This document shows positions 25,567-34,770 of a DNA stretch of 64,000 nucleotides, piece by piece. Source of the DNA: JAJPKK01 sp963807015 (lineage in GTDB: Bacteria > Pseudomonadota > Alphaproteobacteria > Rhizobiales > Xanthobacteraceae); contig CAWEAS010000012.1 in the NCBI GenBank assembly GCA_963807015.1, forward strand, positions 124,001-188,000, in the 5' to 3' direction. Below the pieces are notes generated by a model. It was given only the letters and a program-made list of their open reading frames with translations. It had not been told where the DNA came from and searched no databases. Position numbers and translations under genes: made by a program. The number at the start of each line of letters is the position of its first letter. Position 1 is the stretch's first letter.

Positions 25567-28335
25567 TTATCCCACCTGCTTCAGCCGCTCCAGCGCTTCC
25601 TGTATTTTGGCTCGGCGCGCCACCGCTTCTTCGCGTTTTTCGCGGTCTCCCTCCACCACCTCTTCGGGCGCCCGCGCAATGAAGTCGGGATTGCCGAGTT
25701 TCGCGTCGATACGCGCAATATCCGCCGCCGCCTTCTGATCCTCTTTTTCGAGCCGCAACTTCTCCGCCCCGAGATCGACGATCCCCTTCAGCGGCAGCGC
25801 CACCGTCTCTCCCCGGACCAGAAGTTGGACCGCACCCCGTGGGGCCGCGCTCTCTGTACCGATATCCGAAATTCGCCCCATTCGTTTAATGACGTCGCCC
25901 CAGCGCTGCGCCCGTTGCTCAGTTGCACTCGAGACGCCGGTCAGCAGCAGCGGTATTTGCATGGCCGGAGCGACGTTCATCTCGGTGCGCACCGAGCGTA
26001 TCGCTGTGATCAAATCGACCACCCAGCCGATTTCGGTTTCCGCCGCCTCATCTTCAAGTCCGGCCAGCACAGGCCATGGCGATAACGCCAGAAGGTCGGG
26101 GCGGGCAACACCGCCCTCAGCGGTGACCGTCCATAGCTCCTCGGTTATGAACGGCATGAAGGGGTGCAGCAACGCGAGAATCTGATCGCGCACCCACGCC
26201 ACCATCGCCTGGGTCTCATTCTTGGCCTCGCTGTCGGGACCAAGCAAAACTGGCTTTGCAAGCTCGAGATACCAGTCGCAGTAGATGTTCCACACGAAGC
26301 GATAAAGGGCATTGGCGGCATCGTTGAAGCGATAGCCCTCCAGCGCCTCCGTCACTGCCTCCGCCGCCTTCGCTGTCTCATGTCCGATCCAGCGGTTGAG
26401 CGTTTCCTGTGCCTCCTGCGGAGCAAACCCCGCCAGAGTTGCGCAGCCATTCATCTCGGCGAAGCGGCACGCGTTCCACAGCTTGGTCGCGAAGTTGCGC
26501 GAACCCTCGACCCGGGACGTCGAAAGCTTGACGTCGCGGCCCTGCGCCGCGATCGCCGCGAGCGTGAAGCGCAGCGCGTCCGCGCCGTACTGGTCAATCA
26601 GCCCAAGGGGATCGATGACGTTGCCTTTCGACTTCGACATCTTGGCGCCCTTCTCGTCACGGACGAGCGCGTGGATGTAGACGGTCGAAAACGGCGTCTT
26701 CTTCATGAAGTGGAGGCCCATCATCATCATTCTGGCGACCCAGAAGAAAATGATGTCGAAAGCGGTAACGAGCGTGTCGGTCGGATAGTATCGCGCGAGC
26801 TCAGGCGTCTCGTCGGGCCAGCCCAACGTGGAGAAAGGCCATAGCGCCGACGAGAACCAGGTGTCGAGCACGTCCTCGTCACGAATGAGGAACGGCTCCC
26901 GGCTTGCAGGATCGAGCGCCATATCATGCCCCTGCATGGGCGTGATCGCCTCGGTCTCTGCATAATAGCCGAGCGCTCGCGACACCGCCTCGTCTTCGGT
27001 CTCGGCGACAAAAATCTTGCCGTCAGGGCCATACCAGGCGGGAATCTGGTGGCCCCACCACAGCTGGCGCGAGATGCACCACGGCTCGATGTTTTCCATC
27101 CAATCGAAAAAGGTCTTTTCCCAGCTCTCAGGCACGAACTTGGTGCGTCCGGCACGCACGGCCGCAATCGCCGGGGCCGCGAGCGTCTTGGCGTCGACGT
27201 ACCATTGGTCGGTCAGGAACGGTTCGATGACCGCGCCCGAGCGGTCGCCGTGCGGCACTGCGTGGACATGCGGCTCGGTCTTCACGAGCAGTCCGAGTGC
27301 ATCGAGCCGCTCGACGATCTTCTTGCGCGCCTCGAAGCGGTCGAGACCGTGGAGCGCCAAGATCTCAGTTAGTTCAGCCAATTCAGGCACGCCTTCGAGA
27401 AAGGCCGAATTTCCATCGAGGTCGAGCCGCGCTTCTTTATCGAGCACATTGACCATCGCCAGGTGATGACGACGCCCGACCTCGAAATCGTTAAAGTCGT
27501 GCGCGGGCGTGATCTTCACGGCGCCCGTGCCCTTCTCGGGATCGGCATATTCATCGCCGATGATCGGAATCCGGCGGCCGACCAGCGGCAGAATGACGTG
27601 CCGACCGATCAGGTGCTTCAGCCGTTCGTTGTCCGGATGCACGGCGACGGCGGTGTCGCCAAGCATGGTCTCGGGCCGCGTCGTCGCGACGATGATCGCC
27701 TCGTCCGATCGTTCGATCGGATAGCGGATGTACCACAAGCTGCCCTTGAGCTCGATCTGCTGCACCTCGAGATCAGAGATCGCGGTAATGAGCTTCGGAT
27801 CCCAATTAACAAGGCGCTTGTCCTTATAGATGAGGCCCTCGTTGTATAGCGCCACGAAGACTTTGAGGACGGCGCGCGAGAGCCCCTCGTCCATGGTGAA
27901 TCGCTCACGCGACCAATCGCAGGAAGCCCCGAGGCGCTTCAATTGATTAATGATGACGCCGCCCGACTCTGCTTTCCACGACCACACCTTTTCCAAGAAC
28001 TTCTCTCGGCCGAGTTCCCGACGCGGCGGCTCCTGCCGCTCCATGAGCTGACGCTCGACGACCATCTGAGTGGAAATGCCCGCGTGATCGGTGCCGGGCT
28101 GCCACAACACATCGCGGCCGCGCATGCGTTCGAAACGGCACAGCACGTCCTGCAACGTGTTGTTCAGTGCGTGACCGATGTGCAGCGAACCGGTGACATT
28201 GGGCGGCGGGATGACGATCGTGAAGGGTTTGGCGTGACGGCGTTCCGGGCGGCCGGCCGCAAAAGCCTGGGCATCCGCCCAGGCAGCCGATATCCGGTGC
28301 TCAATTTCGTGCGGTTGGTAATTTTTTTCGATCAT
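25567..28335 (-). CDS. valS: valyl-tRNA synthetase
   Basis: 922 residues, class I synthetase. The start MIEKNYQPHEIEHRISAAW is typical of the alphaproteobacterial form. The HIGH motif appears in PPPNVTGSLHIGHALNNTLQ and the KMSKS loop in EKGAKMSKSKGNVIDPLGL; the editing (CP1) domain has TTRPETMLGDTAVAVHP. The C-terminal coiled coil (EKLRLEKEDQKAAADIARID) is complete. popZ lies upstream on the same strand with an MFS gene (opposite strand) inserted between, whereas in related genomes popZ and valS are usually closer. Confidence 0.97.
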   Translation of the reverse strand: MIEKNYQPHEIEHRISAAWADAQAFAAGRPERRHAKPFTIVIPPPNVTGSLHIGHALNNTLQDVLCRFERMRGRDVLWQPGTDHAGISTQMVVERQLMERQEPPRRELGREKFLEKVWSWKAESGGVIINQLKRLGASCDWSRERFTMDEGLSRAVLKVFVALYNEGLIYKDKRLVNWDPKLITAISDLEVQQIELKGSLWYIRYPIERSDEAIIVATTRPETMLGDTAVAVHPDNERLKHLIGRHVILPLVGRRIPIIGDEYADPEKGTGAVKITPAHDFNDFEVGRRHHLAMVNVLDKEARLDLDGNSAFLEGVPELAELTEILALHGLDRFEARKKIVERLDALGLLVKTEPHVHAVPHGDRSGAVIEPFLTDQWYVDAKTLAAPAIAAVRAGRTKFVPESWEKTFFDWMENIEPWCISRQLWWGHQIPAWYGPDGKIFVAETEDEAVSRALGYYAETEAITPMQGHDMALDPASREPFLIRDEDVLDTWFSSALWPFSTLGWPDETPELARYYPTDTLVTAFDIIFFWVARMMMMGLHFMKKTPFSTVYIHALVRDEKGAKMSKSKGNVIDPLGLIDQYGADALRFTLAAIAAQGRDVKLSTSRVEGSRNFATKLWNACRFAEMNGCATLAGFAPQEAQETLNRWIGHETAKAAEAVTEALEGYRFNDAANALYRFVWNIYCDWYLELAKPVLLGPDSEAKNETQAMVAWVRDQILALLHPFMPFITEELWTVTAEGGVARPDLLALSPWPVLAGLEDEAAETEIGWVVDLITAIRSVRTEMNVAPAMQIPLLLTGVSSATEQRAQRWGDVIKRMGRISDIGTESAAPRGAVQLLVRGETVALPLKGIVDLGAEKLRLEKEDQKAAADIARIDAKLGNPDFIARAPEEVVEGDREKREEAVARRAKIQEALERLKQVG

Positions 28336-28700
28336 TTCAGGCTCGAAGTACTGCGGGCATCGCGGCGATGCGCCAACAAGCCCGGCGTTATCCGTGTTGT
28401 CAACGTCCGGAGCGTCGCGCGAGGCAGCCCACGGCCCACGTCACGCGGGATGGGTTGTTGGTCCCTTCGCCATTGTCACCGGAATAATCGCATAGGACAG
28501 CGGCGGAGCGGTGTTCTCCGTTAGCTGTGTTGTGCGTGTACAGCCATCGGCGCGGCAACCACGCCCATCAGGACGGTTCATCGATCGCATGCTTGCACGA
28601 CATGGCGGATTAGCAAGGCTACATGGTCGGCTTTCGGCACGTTGCAGTATAGTGGTTTTAATGCCGCTCCAGCAAAGTCGCTGCATCATCCAAGGAAATC
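28336..28700. other. 365-base divergent intergenic region
   Basis: It separates the valS start (minus) from the MFS gene (plus). I see no coding pattern, tRNA or strong hairpin. It must hold both promoters, but no clear -35/-10 pair was recognised. Confidence 0.5.
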
Positions 28701-29906
28701 GTGCTCGCGCCTTCCCCCACTATCCCGGTTCCCTCTCAAACCCGCGCGATCGTGCTGCTGGCCGTCGCTGGGTTCGCGAGCCAGGCGATGGTTCGGGTGG
28801 CGGATTCCCTGCTGCCGCAGATCGCTGCGGACTTTGGCGTCACCGTTGGAGCTGCATCGATCGTGGTATCGGCCTACGCGGTCGTGCATGGGTCCATGCA
28901 GCTCGTCACCGGACCAGTCGGCGATCGGCTCGGCAAATATCGCATGATCGCCATCGCGACGGCTTGCGCCTCGGCGATGGTACTTCTCTGCGGTCTCACA
29001 AAGTCGCTACTCGCGTTGACAATGGCGCGAATAGCATGCGCCACCTGTGCCGCCTGGATCATTCCGCTCGGCATGGCTTATATCGGCGACGTCGTCCAAT
29101 ATGAGAGGCGTCAACAGGTCCTTGGACGATATCTGACAGGCCAGATCTTCGGGCAGCTGTTCGGCCAGGCCGCCGGCGGGATCATTGGAGATCTGCTGGG
29201 CTGGCGTTCGGTGTTCTATCTGCTGTCGGCCTTGTTCGCGCTCGCAGCACTCGGCCTGTTCCACGAATTGATGGTCAATCCGCTGACCCAGCAGCCACCG
29301 AAAATTGCGACCACGCAACAGAGCGTCATCGCCGATTATCGTCGCATTCTGGCGGGCCGATGGGCGCGGATCATGCTCGTTGCTGTATTCCTGGAGGGCG
29401 CCCTGATGTTCGGCCCCTTCGCCTATATCGGCGCCGATCTTCATCATCGGTTTGGGCTTACGTTTACTTGGGTTGGAATCGTCATCGCCTTTTTCGGCGC
29501 CGGGGGGCTGATCTATGCGGGCGCGGTGCGCCAGCTCTTCGGTCGTTTCGGCGAGACTGGATTGGCGGCCTACGGCGGCACGACCCTCGGAATCGCCTAC
29601 CTGATGCTCGCCTTTGCGCCGGCGTGGTGGACAACACCGTTCGCCGTTATCCTCATCGGTCTCGGTTTCTATATGCTGCACAATACGCTGCAGACCAACG
29701 CCACCCAGATGGCACCGCAGGCGCGCGCGACAGGCGTCTGCTTGTTTTCCGCCGCGCTTTATCTTGGCCAACCCACGGGCGTCGCGTTGGTTGCACCGGC
29801 CGTCGACCGATTCGGTGCGGTGCCGGTATTCATCACCGCCGGCCTGTTACTGCCAATGCTGGGCTTATGGTTTGCGAAGCGGCTCGCCGTTCACCGCGCA
29901 AGCTAG
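28701..29906 (+). CDS. MFS transporter (drug-exporter type)
   Basis: 401 residues from the GTG at 28701, preceded by AAGGAAATC. Twelve hydrophobic segments are apparent, beginning AIVLLAVAGFASQAMVRVAD. The family loop between TM2 and TM3 is VTGPVGDRLGKYRMIAIATA (motif A, G-x-x-x-D-R-x-G-[KR]). PVFITAGLLLPMLGLWFAKR ends the last helix. Overall it resembles proton-driven effluxers of the AraJ/NepI class. It lies on the plus strand between the minus-strand genes popZ and valS, suggesting later insertion into an older popZ-valS order. Confidence 0.88.
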   Translation: MLAPSPTIPVPSQTRAIVLLAVAGFASQAMVRVADSLLPQIAADFGVTVGAASIVVSAYAVVHGSMQLVTGPVGDRLGKYRMIAIATACASAMVLLCGLTKSLLALTMARIACATCAAWIIPLGMAYIGDVVQYERRQQVLGRYLTGQIFGQLFGQAAGGIIGDLLGWRSVFYLLSALFALAALGLFHELMVNPLTQQPPKIATTQQSVIADYRRILAGRWARIMLVAVFLEGALMFGPFAYIGADLHHRFGLTFTWVGIVIAFFGAGGLIYAGAVRQLFGRFGETGLAAYGGTTLGIAYLMLAFAPAWWTTPFAVILIGLGFYMLHNTLQTNATQMAPQARATGVCLFSAALYLGQPTGVALVAPAVDRFGAVPVFITAGLLLPMLGLWFAKRLAVHRAS

Positions 29907-29909
29907 AGG

Positions 29910-30500
29910 CTATCCGCGACCGCGCGACACGCGCTCGATTTCCGCGCGAACCAGCCGTTCCACCATGCTGGGCAGATTATCGTCGAGCCACGATTTCAGC
30001 ATCGGCTTCAGCATTTCGCGGACCAAGTCCTCGAGGGTGCGCGCGTTCTGCGACAGCACCGTATGAGCAAGCGAATTGAAAGCCGTGTCGACCGCCGCCG
30101 TAGCGCGCGGCGACAGCAGGGCACGGTCGGACGGAGGCGGCATCCCAAAGTCAAGAGCGCGCGACGGCGCAGCTTCAACGGGCGGCGCAACTTGCGCTTC
30201 GGCCTCGGCCGGTTCGCTGAAGTCGACGTCAGGCGTACTTTCAACCGCCTTCAAGGCGGTAGCCTTAGACTGCATGGATTCGGTCAGATCAAACACGTCC
30301 GCGGAGGACGAGGCATCGCCATTTTTCGACTTTGGTACGCTCAGCATGGAATCGATGTCGTCGGCCTTGGTCGCGCCGGATTCGTTTTCCGCCTTCTCCG
30401 CCGCGGTTGTGGGACCAGCGTCATCATCGGCGATGATCCGGCGAATGGAGGCCAGGATCTCTTCCATGCTCGGCTCTGGAACCTTTACGGGTTGGTTCAT
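29910..30500 (-). CDS. popZ: PopZ-family polar organising protein (DUF2497)
   Basis: 196 residues. The N-terminal helix PSMEEILASIRRIIADDDA, a Pro/Ala/Glu-rich disordered middle, and the C-terminal oligomerisation helices (TLEDLVREMLKPMLKSWLDD, then NLPSMVERLVRAEIERVSRG) are the hallmarks of PopZ. In Caulobacter and relatives it forms a polar matrix that anchors the chromosome origin through ParB and recruits cell-cycle factors. The location between tolC and valS agrees with other alphaproteobacteria. It is convergent with the MFS gene, with three bases between the two stops. Confidence 0.85.
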   Translation of the reverse strand: MNQPVKVPEPSMEEILASIRRIIADDDAGPTTAAEKAENESGATKADDIDSMLSVPKSKNGDASSSADVFDLTESMQSKATALKAVESTPDVDFSEPAEAEAQVAPPVEAAPSRALDFGMPPPSDRALLSPRATAAVDTAFNSLAHTVLSQNARTLEDLVREMLKPMLKSWLDDNLPSMVERLVRAEIERVSRGRG

Positions 30501-30683
30501 CGCAAAGTCCCCACTGCGATCGGCAGGTCATCGCTCCCCGCGACCAGCGAACGATGCGCGCCACTCACTTGCACTACTTGCCGCATGGTAATCGGCCCCC
30601 GGAAGATAAGCAACCTCCGCAAGTTAAGCGCATTTGCTGGAATCCAGTCTAGGGACCGGCATTGCCCCGCAATCCCGCCTCTC

Positions 30684-32156
30684 CTACCGTCCGTCAGGCG
30701 TCCGAACCCCAATCCAGGCGTCACGAATTTGCTGATAGTGCACCACCGGATCGTACAGAGGTATCAAGATGCCGAGCTTGGGCAGATTCAATTCGCCGAC
30801 GGCCGACAGTAGCGTGTAAGAGGCCACAACCCGATCATGTTGCGCGGTAACAAGCGCGGTTCGTGCATTGACGAGTTCTTGCTGGGCGTTGAGCACGTCG
30901 AGGGTAGTGCGCTGGCCCACCCGGGCCTCTTCACGCACGCCGTTGAGTGCGATTTCGGCCGCGGCGACTTGAGCCTGAGTTGCGAGAATCTGTGCCTTGG
31001 CTGCGTCGAGTTGACCCCATGAGGTCACGACGTTTGCCTGAATCTGATCGCGTGCGGTGTCGAGATCTATGCGCTTCTGGCCGACCAGTTCCTTGGCTTG
31101 GCGGATCAACGAGTATTCCCCGCCGCCCTGATAGAGGGGCACCGTCACCTGGCCCGCCACGAAAGCATTGAATGTCTGAAGCTGCGTGAAAAAGGAGCTA
31201 CCCCACTGCTGACTGACAGTGGCTGTTAATCCGGCCTGCGGGTAGAGTGTGCCTTCGCTGATCTTGACCTGCAACACCGCCGCGTCGATGCCAAACATGG
31301 CGACGCCAATGCTGGGGTGACGCGTCCGGGCGAACTCAATTGCTTCGATCAGTCGTTTGGGCGTGAACCGATCAACCGGCGAAGCGGGCTGAAGGTTGCT
31401 AGCCTCGACACCGATGACCTGACGATAGGTCGCCTTGGATCTTGCATATTGGGCCTCGGCGCTGAGCACCGAAGCGCGGCCCATGGCGAGACGGGACTCC
31501 GCCTGGGCGACGTCCGTGCGGGTCACCTCGCCGACGATGAAGCGGTCGCGCGTCTGGCGCAATTGCTCCTGCAACACTTCGACGTTGCGTCGCTGCAATT
31601 CGAGCAACGCACCGTCACGCAGCAAGTCCATGTACGCCGTAGCCGCCGCCAACAAGATCGTCTGCTCGGCAACACGCAATGTTTCGCGCGCCGCCGATGT
31701 ATTCGATTCCGCTTGGCGCACCTTATTGGCAGTTTGGTTGCCATTGTAGAGCGTTTGGGTCCCCGTTACCCCGACAATGCTTGTATTGAAAAGCGCTTCA
31801 TTTCGCGGATAGTCCGGCGGCACCGGCTGCCCTCCCCGCCCTTGCGGATCATTCAGCGGGAAGGTTTGGCGCGCAGTGGTGGATTTCTGAATGATGCTTT
31901 CATAGCCCTCCTGCGTCGAGCCCGTAATTTTTACGGTGGGCCTATAACCCGACAATGCCTGCGGCACCGTTTCGTCTGTCTGGCGCACGACAGCGCGTTG
32001 GGAATTCAGCTGCGGATTGTTTTGATAGGCCCACGTCAGTGCCTGATTCATGGTGTCGGCGCGCGCCAGCGCTACCGTCATCATGCAACCCGCAAGGCCG
32101 ATCGCGCCCGCCATCAGCCCTTGTCGCAGGACCCGCGAAATCAAAATGAGCCTCAC
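30684..32156 (-). CDS. tolC: TolC-family type I secretion / efflux outer-membrane channel
   Basis: 490 residues from a GTG at 32156 that gives a signal peptide (LILISRVLRQGLMAGAIGLAG); the frame is open further upstream but without family character, and ATG 32114 is an alternative. The mature N-terminus has MNQALTWAYQNNPQLNSQRA, the usual start of the first helical hairpin. Coiled-coil halves such as AESNTSAARETLRVAEQTIL and ALNGVREEARVGQRTTLDVL repeat the two-fold TolC pattern. It forms the trimeric outer-membrane exit for tripartite pumps. pcm lies upstream on the same strand and popZ downstream, the common rhizobial order. Confidence 0.9.
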   Translation of the reverse strand: MRLILISRVLRQGLMAGAIGLAGCMMTVALARADTMNQALTWAYQNNPQLNSQRAVVRQTDETVPQALSGYRPTVKITGSTQEGYESIIQKSTTARQTFPLNDPQGRGGQPVPPDYPRNEALFNTSIVGVTGTQTLYNGNQTANKVRQAESNTSAARETLRVAEQTILLAAATAYMDLLRDGALLELQRRNVEVLQEQLRQTRDRFIVGEVTRTDVAQAESRLAMGRASVLSAEAQYARSKATYRQVIGVEASNLQPASPVDRFTPKRLIEAIEFARTRHPSIGVAMFGIDAAVLQVKISEGTLYPQAGLTATVSQQWGSSFFTQLQTFNAFVAGQVTVPLYQGGGEYSLIRQAKELVGQKRIDLDTARDQIQANVVTSWGQLDAAKAQILATQAQVAAAEIALNGVREEARVGQRTTLDVLNAQQELVNARTALVTAQHDRVVASYTLLSAVGELNLPKLGILIPLYDPVVHYQQIRDAWIGVRTPDGR

Positions 32157-32403
32157 CCGTCCAATGCGCGTAGGCGCGCATCCCTGTACGCATGCACTAT
32201 TAGAGGCGGACCATACGCAACTCGCTTGCGATGCAACACCCTGTCCATTCAGGAGCTTTCGGAAAATTCCCAACTGGGACATTAGCGCAACACTTGATGC
32301 CAAGCGCCTCAAGAAAAAACGCCGAGATGTCCGATTCCGGCACAGAATGTCGTATTCGTGCACCTCACGAACTACGGCCGCTAAGACACTTGGGCAAAGT
32401 AGC

Positions 32404-33069
32404 CTAAAAAACGAACGCGGGTGTCTTCGAGAATCCTGGCAACACGGGTGCCGTCGCGTCGACAATCGGACGGCCGCTAACATCGCCATTGATTCGCTGA
32501 AAACACATCGCTTTCCCAATCGGCCCCGCCATGACAACGGTGACGAGACGTCCGGTCGGTGCCAATTGGCCGAAGAGCCCATCTGGCACCACCTCGACAC
32601 CCCCCTCGACGAGGATGATGTCATAAGGAGCACCGGCTGCCCAACCGGCGGTAAGCGGTGCCGCGACAACGGTGACGTTCGTGACGCCCATCAATGAAAC
32701 TGTTGCTCGCGCCTTCTCGGCGAACACATCGTCGAGCGCGACCACCGACGCCGCCAATCGAGCAAGCACCGCTGCCGAGTAACCCCAACCGCAACCGACT
32801 ACCAGAACGTGGTCGGAGGGCCCGCAATCGGCTGCCTGAATTAGCCGCGCCAAGACAGCGGGCTTAATGAGTTGACGTGTTTTGGTCCCTGACGGGCCGG
32901 CACCACCAAGGGGCAGATCGCGATCCAGATATGCGAGCGGCACCATCTGTTCCGGTACGAACCGCTCGCGCGGCACGTCAAGCATCGCGGCGATAAGCGC
33001 CCGGTCGGTCACATCGTTGGTGCGAATCTGGCCGTCGACCATCGCCCGGCGCGCCGTCGCAAAATCCAT
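32404..33069 (-). CDS. pcm: protein-L-isoaspartate O-methyltransferase-family protein
   Basis: 221 residues from the ATG at 33069 (MDFATARRAMVDGQIRTNDV). It has a class I SAM-dependent fold: the SAM loop is DHVLVVGCGWGYSAAVLARL, followed by ASVVALDDVFAEKA and PYDIILVEGGVEVVPDGLFG. RFVPEQMVPLAYLDRDLPLG is the PCMT family lead. These enzymes methylate damaged isoaspartyl residues. In many Rhizobiales a diverged copy sits just upstream of tolC, as here. The canonical GxGSG is replaced by GCGWG, so activity is not certain. Confidence 0.85.
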   Translation of the reverse strand: MDFATARRAMVDGQIRTNDVTDRALIAAMLDVPRERFVPEQMVPLAYLDRDLPLGGAGPSGTKTRQLIKPAVLARLIQAADCGPSDHVLVVGCGWGYSAAVLARLAASVVALDDVFAEKARATVSLMGVTNVTVVAAPLTAGWAAGAPYDIILVEGGVEVVPDGLFGQLAPTGRLVTVVMAGPIGKAMCFQRINGDVSGRPIVDATAPVLPGFSKTPAFVF

Positions 33070-33202
33070 ATTTGTCTCCAGCCCGCGAGCCACCGGTCCG
33101 GGTTGTGCGGCATGCTCCCGCAAAACGCAAGGAGCCTAGCCATCTGGTCAGTTGTGTAGCCCTGCCATTGTTCCCACCTTCCGGATACAAAGGAGAACAC
33201 CC

Positions 33203-34114
33203 ATGGCGGATAGCTCATCGCCCCAATCAGCTTTGCAATTGTCTCATGATTTTGCCGCGTTAATCGCAGCGGCCGCGCCCTCGGTGGTCGCTGTGCACGG
33301 TCGCGGCCGGCGCCCTTCCAGCGGACTTATTTGGCAACCCGGCCTCGTAATCAGTGCGGAGGAGACAGTTGAACGCGACACCGGCCTCGCGCTCACGCTG
33401 CCCGACGGGCGACGCGTCGACGCCACCTTGGTGGGCCGCGATCCCACGACCGATATCGCGCTGCTGCGGTATACCGTCGACGCAGCCGACGGTCAGGCGG
33501 GCCTTGGAACTAGGCCAGCCTCAACAGATATCAAGCCCGGTCATCTCGTCGTTGCGGTTGGACGTTATGACGAAGAGGTTGTCGCGGCCCTTGGCATGGT
33601 TTCGCTCGCCGGCGCTGCTTGGCGAAGTCGGGAGGGCGGCCGAATCGACGCGCGGGTCGCGATTGACGCGCGCCTGCCGTCGGTCGCAGAGGGCGGCGCG
33701 CTTGTCGCAGCCGACGGTAGCCTGATTGGCATGGCGGTCTTCGGGCCGCGAAGGCGGGTGCTCGCCATTCCGACGGCCACGCTCACCCGCATCGCTGCAG
33801 CCATCAAGGACCAGGGTCACATTGCGCGCGGGTACCTCGGTGTCGGGCTGCAACGCGTTCCGGTCTCAACGGGCGCCGAAGCACGGCGCGCCGCCATGGT
33901 GATGACCGTCGACCCGCTGGGCCCGGCCAGTCGCGCCGGCATTCTGCAGGGTGACATTATCGTCGCTGTCGGCGGCGCGCCGGTGACCGGTTTGAGGAGT
34001 CTGTACCAGCAACTCGGACCCGATACTGTGGGACAGAAGACGTCGATCGAGTTGGTCCGCGCCGGCGCCCATATCAAGGTCGACGTTACCATCGCACCTC
34101 GCCCGCGTGTATAG
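33203..34114 (+). CDS. HtrA/DegP-like protein with a degenerate active site, plus PDZ domain
   Basis: 303 residues from the ATG at 33203 with AAAGGAG upstream. It has the S1C trypsin fold plus a C-terminal PDZ domain (ARGYLGVGLQRVPV, then ASRAGILQGDIIVAVGGAPV). Only the Asp of the triad (TTDIALLRY) is kept. The usual TNSHVV is replaced by SAEETVE, and GNSGGPLV by VAEGGALV, so neither His nor Ser is present. There is no signal peptide. It is followed after two bases by a LuxR-type regulator and then by an HtrA-like protease with intact triad residues. It may act as a non-proteolytic partner or ligand-binding scaffold. Confidence 0.85.
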   Translation: MADSSSPQSALQLSHDFAALIAAAAPSVVAVHGRGRRPSSGLIWQPGLVISAEETVERDTGLALTLPDGRRVDATLVGRDPTTDIALLRYTVDAADGQAGLGTRPASTDIKPGHLVVAVGRYDEEVVAALGMVSLAGAAWRSREGGRIDARVAIDARLPSVAEGGALVAADGSLIGMAVFGPRRRVLAIPTATLTRIAAAIKDQGHIARGYLGVGLQRVPVSTGAEARRAAMVMTVDPLGPASRAGILQGDIIVAVGGAPVTGLRSLYQQLGPDTVGQKTSIELVRAGAHIKVDVTIAPRPRV

Positions 34115-34116
34115 CC

Positions 34117-34698
34117 ATGCTGCGGCCGCCTGAGCGAGGTCCGCCAGTGCGGATCGCACTTTGGATTGCCGATCCGACGCTCCGCACCAGGATCGCCGAC
34201 GCCTGTACGATCGCTGGTATCCTCGTCGAGCGAAATGGCCCTGCCGAAGACATCGATGTGGTGCTCGCAGACCATGCGGTCGTCAGCGCCGCACCGGTGA
34301 TCGCCGTGGCGACGAATGTCGAAGATTGGCAGTGCGATCTTGGCGCAATCGTCGAACCGGACATCGCTCCAGCGACACTTGTCGCCGTAATCACAGTTGT
34401 CGCAGCGGGATTTGCGGTGATGCCGTTCCGGCAATCCGGGCGCTCGGCGGCAGGCTCCTGGGCCGAGTCATCCGATCAGGCCGATGACGACAAGGTGCCG
34501 ATCGAACTGACGCGACGAGAAAGCGAGGTGCTGTCCCTACTGGCGGCAGGCGCTTCGAACAAGGCTATCGCCCGGACGCTCGGGATATCGACCCACACGG
34601 CGAAATTCCACGTCGCCGCGCTCACCGAAAAACTCGGCGCGAGCAGCCGCCTCGAGGCGGTCGCGATCGCCATCCGCAGCGGGCTCGTGATGGCGTGA
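34117..34698 (+). CDS. LuxR/NarL-type DNA-binding regulator with degenerate receiver
   Basis: 193 residues starting two bases after the previous stop. The C-terminal helix-turn-helix is complete: LTRRESEVLSLLAAGASNKA, then IARTLGISTHTAKFHVAALT. The N-terminal 100 residues look like a shortened receiver (IALWIADPTLRTRIADACTI, IDVVLADHAVV) without the usual acidic pair or the conserved Lys, so phosphorylation is doubtful. It probably controls genes in response to something other than a histidine kinase. Its place between a dead and an apparently active HtrA-like gene suggests the three act together. Confidence 0.85.
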   Translation: MLRPPERGPPVRIALWIADPTLRTRIADACTIAGILVERNGPAEDIDVVLADHAVVSAAPVIAVATNVEDWQCDLGAIVEPDIAPATLVAVITVVAAGFAVMPFRQSGRSAAGSWAESSDQADDDKVPIELTRRESEVLSLLAAGASNKAIARTLGISTHTAKFHVAALTEKLGASSRLEAVAIAIRSGLVMA

Positions 34699-34770
34699 GC
34701 GGCAGAGGCGCCGCGTATAAAACCCCCGCATCTTCAAAAACTTGTGATTCCACACCATATAGCACTCACC